A stretch of DNA of 64,000 bases from Mucilaginibacter endophyticus (GTDB lineage: Bacteria > Bacteroidota > Bacteroidia > Sphingobacteriales > Sphingobacteriaceae), in the NCBI RefSeq assembly GCF_003351025.1, contig NZ_QPCG01000005.1, forward strand, positions 87,932-151,931, read 5' to 3'. Positions 15,189-23,065 of the stretch are shown piece by piece; position 1 is the first letter of the stretch; each line of letters starts with the position of its first letter. A model generated the notes under the pieces. It made no database searches. It was not told the origin of the DNA and saw only the letters and a program-made list of their open reading frames with translations. The translations under genes were made by a program, and so were the position numbers.

Positions 15189-17816
15189 TTACACATTAAA
15201 CAACCCATTCCGTTCCTGTTCCTGGTAATCCTGAACGGTTTCGATGGCATTATCTACCACATCGCTCAATGCGGTGATGAATGATCCCGGGCGGGCCAGG
15301 CTCATAGCATGTTTAATGGCGTCTACTTCTTTAGGCACAACTTCTACTCCTTTTTCCGGATCTACAGAATAGATACCCTCTTTGAGCAGACCGATAATAT
15401 TCTCGGCGGTGCGGCCGCGCAGGTGTTTTTCCTGGCGAAGGATAATGTAATCAAACATACCTGCCGAAATTTTGCCCAACTCGCGGATGTCTTCATCGCG
15501 CCTGTCGCCGGTACCGGCTATGATGCCTATTTTAAGCGGCGAATCGATATGTTTCAAAAACTCGCTTACGCCGTTGTAGCCATCCGGGTTATGCGCAAAA
15601 TCAATCATGAAACGGAAATCTTTAAACTCAAAAATATTCATACGGCCAGGCGTTTGTGAGGCCGAAGGAATAAATGTTTCAAGCGAGATCTTGATATCCT
15701 CTGTTTTAAATCCCCATAAAAATGTAGCCAGTGTTGCGGCAAGCACATTCTCAATCATAAACGGCACGGTACCACCAAAGGTTAACGGAATGAGAATGGT
15801 ACGCTGTACGCGGATCTTCCAGTCGCCTTTTAAAATGGTGATGAATCCATTTTCGCAGATAGCGGCAATCCCTCCTTTTTTGCAATGCGATTTAATGATC
15901 GGGTTGTTTTCGTTCCGGCTGAAATAAGCGATATTACATTCGGCCTTTTTGCCAATGCGTACGCAATATTCGTTATCGGCATTCAAAACGCCCCACCCAT
16001 CTTTTTTTACCGAATTGATCACAACGCTTTTTACCCGCATCAAATCTTCAAGACTATGAATATCTTGTAAACCAAGGTGATCTTCCTGGATATTGGTGAT
16101 CACACCGATATCACACTGGTTAAAGCCTAAACCCGAACGCAGGATACCGCCGCGGGCAGTTTCCAGTACGGCAAAATCAACCGTTGGGTCTTTTAAAATA
16201 AACTCAGCACTCACCGGCCCGGTAGTATCGCCCTTCAGCATCATATTATTTTGTACATAAATACCGTCGGAGGTGGTGAAGCCCACCCGGTGCCCGTTAT
16301 TTTTTACGATATGTGCTATCAAACGTGTGGTAGTGGTTTTTCCGTTTGTACCGGTAATAGATATGATAGGCACCCTGGCCGATTTGCCTGCCGGATAAAG
16401 CATATCAATTACATGACCAGCCACGTTGCGCGGCAAGCCCTCACTTGGTGCAATGTGCATTCTGAAGCCCGGCGCGGCATTAACTTCCAGTATCACGCCG
16501 CCGGTATCGGTAAGTGGCTCGGTAAGGTTTTTAGCCATGATATCGATGCCGCAAATGTCCAGACCGATGATCTTGGAGATCCGCTCGCAAATAAAAATGT
16601 TTTGCGGGTGCACATGGTCGGTTACATCAACAGAGGTGCCGCCTGTACTCAGGTTTGCGGTTGATTTCACATAAACCACCTCATCTTTTTCGGGAACGGT
16701 TTCAAGCGTATAACCTTTCTTTTCCAACAGGTCGAGCGTGTCACGGTCAACAGAGATCTCTGTAAGCACATTTTCATGCCCGTAACCACGACGAGGATCG
16801 GTGTTTTCCAGGTCTATCAGTTGCTGGATATTCAGCTTGCCATCGCCGGTAACATTGGCCGGTTTACGTAGCGCGGCGGCAACCATCTTGTTATCTATCA
16901 CCAATACCCTGAAATCAAACCCGGTAACGTAGCGCTCAACAATTACGCGGCGCGATATTTTAGCGGCGTGTTCATAAGCCTCGATAGCTTCCTCTTCAGT
17001 TTTTATATTGATAGAAATGCCCCGGCCGTGATTGCCGTCAAGCGGCTTAAACACCAGCGGAAAGCCAACCTTGCGGATGGCATCAGGTACAGCGGATGCG
17101 GATGAGATAGTTATACCTTTAGCAACAGGTATGGCTTGCTCCTGTAACAGGCGTTTGGTTTCTTCCTTGTTGCTGGCAATATCAACGGCAATGCTACTGG
17201 TTTTTTCGGTCATGGTAGCGCGGAAACGTACCTGGTTTTTACCATAGCCCAACTGCACTAATGATTGGTTGTTAAGCCTGATCCAGGGGATATCCCTTGC
17301 AATAGCCTCTTCAACAATTGAACCGGTGCTTGGCCCCAAACGCGTATTCTCCCTGATTTCGCGCATTTGCTGAATATCGGCCTCCAGATTATAATCTTCG
17401 CCTTTTATCAGCGCCTCGGCAATGCGCACGGCCGATTCGGCGGCAAAAGCACCTACTTTTTCTTCCAGGTAGGCAAATACTACATTGTATACGCCTTTAG
17501 TTTTAGTTTCGCGGGTACGGCCAAAGCCGGTATCCATGCCGGCAAGGGTTTGTATTTCAAGGGCGATGTGTTCAATAACATGGCCCATCCAGGTGCCGGC
17601 CATAACACGCTGAAAAAAGCCTCCGGGTACGCCGGGCGAACAGCGATGGCTGTAGAGCGATGGCAGTAATTTTTCGAGTCGCTCATAAAACCCGTCAATT
17701 TCATTAGTGGGGCGGTGTTCCATCTCCTGCAAATCAAGCCGCATTTGTATTAATTTCTTGCGCCTGATGCTCCAAATATTTGGTCCGCGTAAAACCTGGA
17801 TGTTTTCAATGTTCAT
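15189..17816 (-). CDS. cphA: Cyanophycin synthetase
   Basis: This 875-aa enzyme polymerises aspartate and arginine, using ATP, into multi-L-arginyl-poly-L-aspartate (cyanophycin), a nitrogen and carbon reserve granule. It has the full three-part CphA layout: an N-terminal domain (about 1-160), an ATP-grasp domain (about 215-470, with GNHGRGISI, and LEVNAAPGFRMH near its end) that adds Asp, and a Mur-ligase-like domain (about 480-875) with the P-loop GTNGKTTTT around Lys493 that adds Arg. Length equals the 870-900 of cyanobacterial CphA1. It is divergent from cphB with a 168-bp gap. Its end faces the 162-bp hairpin. The related MurT/MurE ligases lack the ATP-grasp half, so the call is secure. 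Confidence 0.95.
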   Translation of the reverse strand: MNIENIQVLRGPNIWSIRRKKLIQMRLDLQEMEHRPTNEIDGFYERLEKLLPSLYSHRCSPGVPGGFFQRVMAGTWMGHVIEHIALEIQTLAGMDTGFGRTRETKTKGVYNVVFAYLEEKVGAFAAESAVRIAEALIKGEDYNLEADIQQMREIRENTRLGPSTGSIVEEAIARDIPWIRLNNQSLVQLGYGKNQVRFRATMTEKTSSIAVDIASNKEETKRLLQEQAIPVAKGITISSASAVPDAIRKVGFPLVFKPLDGNHGRGISINIKTEEEAIEAYEHAAKISRRVIVERYVTGFDFRVLVIDNKMVAAALRKPANVTGDGKLNIQQLIDLENTDPRRGYGHENVLTEISVDRDTLDLLEKKGYTLETVPEKDEVVYVKSTANLSTGGTSVDVTDHVHPQNIFICERISKIIGLDICGIDIMAKNLTEPLTDTGGVILEVNAAPGFRMHIAPSEGLPRNVAGHVIDMLYPAGKSARVPIISITGTNGKTTTTRLIAHIVKNNGHRVGFTTSDGIYVQNNMMLKGDTTGPVSAEFILKDPTVDFAVLETARGGILRSGLGFNQCDIGVITNIQEDHLGLQDIHSLEDLMRVKSVVINSVKKDGWGVLNADNEYCVRIGKKAECNIAYFSRNENNPIIKSHCKKGGIAAICENGFITILKGDWKIRVQRTILIPLTFGGTVPFMIENVLAATLATFLWGFKTEDIKISLETFIPSASQTPGRMNIFEFKDFRFMIDFAHNPDGYNGVSEFLKHIDSPLKIGIIAGTGDRRDEDIRELGKISAGMFDYIILRQEKHLRGRTAENIIGLLKEGIYSVDPEKGVEVVPKEVDAIKHAMSLARPGSFITALSDVVDNAIETVQDYQEQERNGLFNV

Positions 17817-17984
17817 AAAGTAGTGGCCGTTTTTTTCTTATAAAATTTCCCTTAAAGCTATAGAAACATAACAGATCAATAAAGTTTTTGATGACGAAAT
17901 CCATTATTTATTATTAGTTCCTGTGTTTCTGCTGGTTTTTATCGTAATTTGTATATAGTTGTATTAAGATAGTGTGAAATAATC

Positions 17985-18905
17985 ATGATTGTCCCGAAAG
18001 GTAAACTAATAATAATAGGTGGCGCGGTTGATATGGGGAGTAATGTTACCCTCCAGGAGCATATTTTGCAGCCGGATTATATCAAGTTTTTTGAACAAGG
18101 CATTTTAAGGCGCATTATTAACGAGTCGGCTAAGCATGAGGGCTCAAAAATTGAGGTAATTACTACCGCGTCGCAGATCCCCGAGCTTGTTGGCGATGAG
18201 TATATCAAGGCGTTTGGCCAGCTTAATGTTACCAATGTTGATGTATTGCACATTAAAAACCGTGAGGACGCCGCGAAAAAGGAATACTTAGACAGGATCC
18301 GTAAAGCCGATGTAGTGATGTTTAGCGGAGGCGACCAGCTAAGGCTTACAGCTATTTTTGGCGGTACCGAGTTTTTGCAGATCCTGAAACAACGTTATCA
18401 AAAAGAAAACTTTGTAATAGCAGGAACTTCGGCAGGCGCGGCGGCGGCATCAACACACATGATCTACCGCGGGCAAAGCAACGAAGCCCTGGTGAAAGGC
18501 GAGGTACAGATAACCGCCGGTCTTGGCTTTATCGACTCGGTAATTGTTGATACACACTTTGTACAACGCGGTCGCATTGGCAGGCTAATGTATGCTGTAG
18601 CAACCAATCCCGGTATTTTAGGGATAGGCTTAGGCGAAGACACGGGTTTGCTTATCACCGAAGGTTATATGATGGAAGCCATTGGTTCGGGCCTTATTAT
18701 TTTGGTTGACGGACGCAACATTGTGTCGACCAATATATACGACGTAGAACTTGGTTCACCAATCTCCATCGAGAATCTGAGGGTGCACGTCATGTCGATA
18801 TTTGATAAATACGACCTGGTGCAGCACCGTTTAATCATAAAAAAGAACATGAAAGTTGAAGAAGGTGTTTTTATACAGGCACCGGGAAGCAAACTTTTAC
18901 AATAA
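17985..18905 (+). CDS. cphB: Cyanophycinase
   Basis: This 306-aa S51-family serine peptidase cleaves cyanophycin to beta-Asp-Arg dipeptides. The nucleophile elbow is GTSAGA with Ser149; FSGGDQLR (about 113-120) and VDTHFVQRGR are further family signatures, and GEDTGLLI lies near the C-terminus. No signal peptide is present, so it acts on intracellular granules, unlike secreted forms of other bacteria. It faces away from cphA and is followed after 71 bp by the isoaspartyl peptidase gene, giving a full degradation pair. Confidence 0.95.
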   Translation: MIVPKGKLIIIGGAVDMGSNVTLQEHILQPDYIKFFEQGILRRIINESAKHEGSKIEVITTASQIPELVGDEYIKAFGQLNVTNVDVLHIKNREDAAKKEYLDRIRKADVVMFSGGDQLRLTAIFGGTEFLQILKQRYQKENFVIAGTSAGAAAASTHMIYRGQSNEALVKGEVQITAGLGFIDSVIVDTHFVQRGRIGRLMYAVATNPGILGIGLGEDTGLLITEGYMMEAIGSGLIILVDGRNIVSTNIYDVELGSPISIENLRVHVMSIFDKYDLVQHRLIIKKNMKVEEGVFIQAPGSKLLQ

Positions 18906-18976
18906 TTTACGCTGCATAAAGTTTTTATAGATACCCTGGCCTTATTTATGCAGGTACATCTACTTAATTTATAATT

Positions 18977-19819
18977 ATGAAAATAATTATTCACGGCGGT
19001 TTTTTTAGCGAATCGCTTACCAACCAGGAAGTAAAGCTGGCCAAGCAGGAGGCCCTGAACGGCATTGTGCAGTTAGGATACAAACACCTGCAACACCATA
19101 CAGCTGCAGAAACTGTAGTATATACAGTACGTCTGCTTGAAGACTGCGAGCTTTTTAATGCGGGCACCGGTTCACAGATCCAGAGCGATGGCAAAATACG
19201 CCTAAGCGCTTCTCTTATGGATGGCAAAACCCAGCGCTTTTCGGGCGTTATTAACATTGAAGATGTTAAAAACCCTATCTGCGTAGCTGAAAAACTTCAA
19301 GCCTATGTTGATCGTGTATTGAGCGGTAAGGGAGCATGCGACTTTGCTATCGAAAACGGACACAAATACTATAATCCCGAAATCCCACAACGCCGTCATG
19401 AGTACGAACAAAAACTCAGCGACTCTATAAGGCTTGGCACCGTGGGCTGTGTAGCGCTGGATGTGCACGGTAACCTGGCTGCCGCCACCAGCACCGGAGG
19501 TAAAGGCTTTGAAATACCCGGCCGTGTAAGTGATTCGGCAACTACAGCGGGCAACTACGCCAATGAGTTTGCCGGCATTTCATGTACCGGCGTAGGCGAG
19601 GATATTGTAAGCGGATCAGTAGCTGTTAAAATTGTTACACGCGTAACCGATGGCATGGCCCTCATGGCCGCTACCGAAAAAACCCTTGACGAAATGAAGC
19701 CTTATGACGGCTTTGCGGGTGTGATAGGCATTACTACCGACGGGCAGATATATCACTCAGATACACACCCTTACATGGTTTGGGCCCTGCATGACGGCGA
19801 CGTAGAAGTATTTAACTAA
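18977..19819 (+). CDS. Isoaspartyl peptidase/L-asparaginase (Ntn hydrolase)
   Basis: This 280-aa Ntn-hydrolase precursor is of the plant-type asparaginase family. It would cleave itself before Thr155 (LGTVGCVALD) and then hydrolyse beta-aspartyl dipeptides. Next to cyanophycinase the likely substrate is beta-Asp-Arg, giving free Asp and Arg. The downstream TSTGGKGFEIPGRVSDSATT corresponds to the family block containing GRVGDSP, but here it reads GRVSDSA and is followed by AGNYAN rather than GAGTYA. This may mark a subtype. There is no signal peptide, so it is cytoplasmic. Length is slightly below the usual 300-320. Confidence 0.9.
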   Translation: MKIIIHGGFFSESLTNQEVKLAKQEALNGIVQLGYKHLQHHTAAETVVYTVRLLEDCELFNAGTGSQIQSDGKIRLSASLMDGKTQRFSGVINIEDVKNPICVAEKLQAYVDRVLSGKGACDFAIENGHKYYNPEIPQRRHEYEQKLSDSIRLGTVGCVALDVHGNLAAATSTGGKGFEIPGRVSDSATTAGNYANEFAGISCTGVGEDIVSGSVAVKIVTRVTDGMALMAATEKTLDEMKPYDGFAGVIGITTDGQIYHSDTHPYMVWALHDGDVEVFN

Positions 19820-19917
19820 AACCTAAATTTATTTTTTCCGTAGAAAGGCATAAATTCGATATCTGTAAGATATCAGTGATAATTAAGCGTTTATGTTGCT
19901 GTTATCATTTTACAGCT

Positions 19918-19949
19918 ATTGTTTTACCGTTAACAAATAATTACATTTG
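19918..19949 (+). promoter_or_regulatory. Promoter upstream of the 209-aa secreted protein
   Basis: TACATTTG at 19942-19949 matches TAnnTTTG exactly, with ATTG at 19918-19921 as -33 and a 20-bp spacer. It would leave a leader of about 50 nt. Confidence 0.5.
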
Positions 19950-20001
19950 TTAAGCTGATTAATTTAAAATTATACAGTTTAAACCCAGGAAAAAAGATTA
20001 G

Positions 20002-20631
20002 ATGAGATATTTCCTACTTGTTATTTTGTGCGCTGTTGGGTTCAATGCGTCCGCGCAGTGGTATTATAAACCGTTCAACAAGCGTGCCCGGTATCCGCAA
20101 ATGGCCTATGCGCAAAGTCATTCCATTAAAAGGCTGCCTCCCCCAACTGTTGCTAAAGTAAAAATTCCGCCAACTACTATTGAGCATACGCCATATGTAA
20201 TGGCTATGATCGAGGAATCGGTGATGAGAACCGCTCAGCACAATATGCGTTTCCATGTATACAACGCCGCCAGCTACAACTTTAGTGATTTGGCACAGAT
20301 GTATATGAAACAAAACCGCCTGGCCGAAGCCAAATGGTTCTTGCTACAAAGCATCACCATATCGCGCCAGCAAAACGACGACAGGCATACCATAGCCAAC
20401 CTGCTTGACCTTGCCGCGGTAAAAGCCGATTATGGAGATTTTGCACAGGCCAAAAAGGACCTGGCCGAAGCGCGCCAGTTGGCTGTGTCTCGCGGTTTAA
20501 CTTATGACCTGGCGCTGGTTGAGAAAAAAACGCGCTATTTACAGGACAATAAATTTAAAACACCACACTCCGAAACGCGCTTTGCAGAAACTGCAGATGC
20601 CGGTACCATTTCTAAACCTGTTAACAAATAG
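20002..20631 (+). CDS. Secreted TPR-like protein of unknown function
   Basis: This 209-aa protein has a signal peptide ending NASAQ (about residue 19). The middle (about 80-180) is helical with tetratricopeptide-like spacing: YNFSDLAQMYMKQNRLAEAK, then ANLLDLAAVKADYGDFAQAK, resembling two to three TPR units. It is presumably periplasmic. The C-terminal tail is polar. It has its own promoter and is followed by a terminator hairpin. No specific partner is apparent. Confidence 0.75.
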   Translation: MRYFLLVILCAVGFNASAQWYYKPFNKRARYPQMAYAQSHSIKRLPPPTVAKVKIPPTTIEHTPYVMAMIEESVMRTAQHNMRFHVYNAASYNFSDLAQMYMKQNRLAEAKWFLLQSITISRQQNDDRHTIANLLDLAAVKADYGDFAQAKKDLAEARQLAVSRGLTYDLALVEKKTRYLQDNKFKTPHSETRFAETADAGTISKPVNK

Positions 20632-20713
20632 TAATTTTTTGTAACAAAATGGTAAAATGGTGTTGCCCACATACTTTTAGTAAAACATAATCGTATTATT
20701 GTTATTAGTAATT

Positions 20714-20746
20714 AAGAGACAGCATTTTGACTGTCTCTTTTTTATT
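20714..20746 (+). terminator. Rho-independent terminator
   Basis: AAGAGACAG, an 8-nt loop and CTGTCTCTT form a 9-bp stem followed by a T-rich tract, 80 bp after the TPR-like gene and 75 bp before the protease start. Confidence 0.8.
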
Positions 20747-20820
20747 TTACATTAGCAAATTAATAATAGGCACAAGTATTGATGTTTTACACCAACCCCG
20801 ATTTAACTACAGTAAAAGAT

Positions 20821-22965
20821 ATGTTTAAGAAAGTATATTTGTTATTGGTGCTGGGCGCTGCCCTCGCCTGTAAAGCATCCCCATCCAAACCGGTTAAAGT
20901 AGCAGGTTCAAATGATTTACAGCCCGATGAACAGCAAAGCGTTGTTTGTAAGCAGGTAGCAGCATTGATATCTAACTATAACTATAAAAAAGTTCCGCTG
21001 AATGATTCAGTATCGACTATAATTTATGACCGTTATATCAAATCGCTTGATGAAAACCACAGCTATTTTTTAGCCTCAGATATTAAGGATTTTGAAAAAT
21101 ACAAAACTGTACTTGATGATGATATTAAAGCAGGTAACCTTGCCGATGCTTTTTACATCTTCAACGTTTTTCAGAAAAGATATATTGAGCACGTAAAATT
21201 TTCACTGGCGCAGATCAACAAAAACTTCGATTTCAACAAAACCGAAACCTTTGTTTACGACCGTGACAAGCTGCCTTGGATAGCAACACAAGCCGATATG
21301 GATGCTATGTGGACCCAGCGTGTTAAATACGATTTGCTGAACCTGAAACTGGCCAGCGCGGATATGGCTAAAAATAAAGAAACGCTTAAAAAACGTTACG
21401 AAAACCTGTTGACCCAAACCAACAAGTTATCTAACCAGGACGTTTTCCAGTATTTCATGGATGCTTTTACTGAAGCTATCGATCCGCACACCAACTACTT
21501 TAACCCATCAAACGCTGCTAATTTCAATATCGAAATGTCGCGCCAGGTTGAGGGTATTGGTGCTTCATTACAGGTAGAAAACGAATACGTAACCATTAAA
21601 ACCATTGTAGCGGGCGGTCCTGCCGATAAAAGCCACCAGATAAGCGTTGATGACCGTATTGTTGCGGTGGCACAAGGTAAAACCGGCGAATTTCAGAACG
21701 TAGTAGGCTGGCGTGTTGATAACGCTATCGCTATCATTCGCGGTACTAAGGGGACTACGGTAAGGCTTGAGATCTTACCTGCTGGTGTAAACGCTTCTGC
21801 TAAACCAAAAGTGGTTGAAATGGTGCGCGAAAAAATCATCCTGAAAGACCAATCGGCTAAAAAGGAGATCCGTACTTATAACAGCAATGGTAAAACAGTT
21901 AAGATAGGTGTAATATCTATCCCTGCATTCTATATCGATTTTAACGATTACAAAGCAGGCAATCCTAACTACAAAAGCACCACACATGATGTTAAGGCCA
22001 TCCTTGACTCATTAAAGAAAGAAAACGTTGACGGCCTCGTGATCGACCTGCGTGAAAATGGCGGCGGCTCGTTAATGGAAGCTATTGAGCTTACAGGCCT
22101 TTTCATTAAAACCGGCCCGGTAGTACAGGTACGTGACACTAAAGACCAGGTTGAAATTGATAAAGACGAAGATCCGGATATTACTTACAGCGGCCCGATG
22201 GCTGTACTGGTCGACCGTTTCAGCGCTTCGGCTTCCGAAATTTTCTCTGGTGCAATCCAGGATTACGGCCGCGGCTTGATATTAGGTACCCAAACTTATG
22301 GTAAAGGCTCGGTACAAAGCGCCATTGATCTTGACAGGGTGATAGGCTCTTCGCTTCGCGATAAAATTGCGGGTGTAGTTGGCGGTGGTAAAAAGACTAC
22401 ATCAACCGGCAGCCAGAGCACTTATGGTCAGCTTAACCTTACTATAGCCAAGTTCTATCGTATCAGCGGTAACTCAACCCAGCATAAAGGTGTAACACCT
22501 GATATCTCATTCCCGTCGGTTATTCCGTTGGATAAATACGGTGAAGATACCGAGCCATCAGCAATGCCTTTTGACGTGATTGCCAAAACTGATTTTACCA
22601 AAACCGGCGATTTCACTGGCGTGCTGCCACAGCTTAAAAAACTGCACGATCAGCGTATGAGCAGCAGCGACAGCTACAAATATTTGCTTGAAGATATCGC
22701 CGATTTCAAAAAGCATGATGCTGATGACAGTATCTCGTTAAAAGAATCTGATCTGAAAAAACAACGTGACGACGACGAGCAAAAATCATTTGACCGTAAC
22801 AACCTGCGCCGTGTGGCTTTAGGCTTACCAGCCCTTAAAAAAGGCCAAACCAAACCTAAAAACGAAGATCTTGACTTTGTTAAACGCGAAGCCGGCCAAA
22901 TCATGACCGACTATATCAGCCTTGACAATAAATTTACCAGCGTTGGCTCACAACCGGCTAACTAA
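20821..22965 (+). CDS. Carboxy-terminal processing (tail-specific) protease, S41
   Basis: This 714-aa periplasmic Prc/Tsp-type protease degrades or trims proteins from the C-terminus. From the start chosen here (ATG 20821) it has a lipoprotein signal with Cys17 (LGAALAC). ORF extension upstream to TTG 20779 or ATG 20782 would put a polar leader before the signal and is less likely. Next come an N-terminal helical domain, a PDZ domain (about 235-320), and the S41 protease core with Ser472 (SASASEIFSG) and the general-base Lys in YGKGSVQ about 25 residues later. The C-terminal part is a charged DUF3340-like domain. Size matches E. coli Prc (about 680), not the short CtpA form. Confidence 0.9.
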   Translation: MFKKVYLLLVLGAALACKASPSKPVKVAGSNDLQPDEQQSVVCKQVAALISNYNYKKVPLNDSVSTIIYDRYIKSLDENHSYFLASDIKDFEKYKTVLDDDIKAGNLADAFYIFNVFQKRYIEHVKFSLAQINKNFDFNKTETFVYDRDKLPWIATQADMDAMWTQRVKYDLLNLKLASADMAKNKETLKKRYENLLTQTNKLSNQDVFQYFMDAFTEAIDPHTNYFNPSNAANFNIEMSRQVEGIGASLQVENEYVTIKTIVAGGPADKSHQISVDDRIVAVAQGKTGEFQNVVGWRVDNAIAIIRGTKGTTVRLEILPAGVNASAKPKVVEMVREKIILKDQSAKKEIRTYNSNGKTVKIGVISIPAFYIDFNDYKAGNPNYKSTTHDVKAILDSLKKENVDGLVIDLRENGGGSLMEAIELTGLFIKTGPVVQVRDTKDQVEIDKDEDPDITYSGPMAVLVDRFSASASEIFSGAIQDYGRGLILGTQTYGKGSVQSAIDLDRVIGSSLRDKIAGVVGGGKKTTSTGSQSTYGQLNLTIAKFYRISGNSTQHKGVTPDISFPSVIPLDKYGEDTEPSAMPFDVIAKTDFTKTGDFTGVLPQLKKLHDQRMSSSDSYKYLLEDIADFKKHDADDSISLKESDLKKQRDDDEQKSFDRNNLRRVALGLPALKKGQTKPKNEDLDFVKREAGQIMTDYISLDNKFTSVGSQPAN

Positions 22966-22984
22966 GTAAATTTTAAATATTATT

Positions 22985-23018
22985 AAAAAGCCCGGTATTG
23001 AAATACCGGGCTTTTTTT
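22985..23018. terminator. Bidirectional terminator between protease and GH3 gene
   Basis: AAAAAGCCCGGTAT, loop TGAA, and ATACCGGGCTTTTT form a 14-bp perfect stem with A-run and T-run on either side, so it can stop transcripts of the convergent genes on both strands. Confidence 0.92.
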
Positions 23019-23065
23019 GCCTATGGCAAATATTCCATGTTACTCTTAATAGGCGTTTTTAATAT

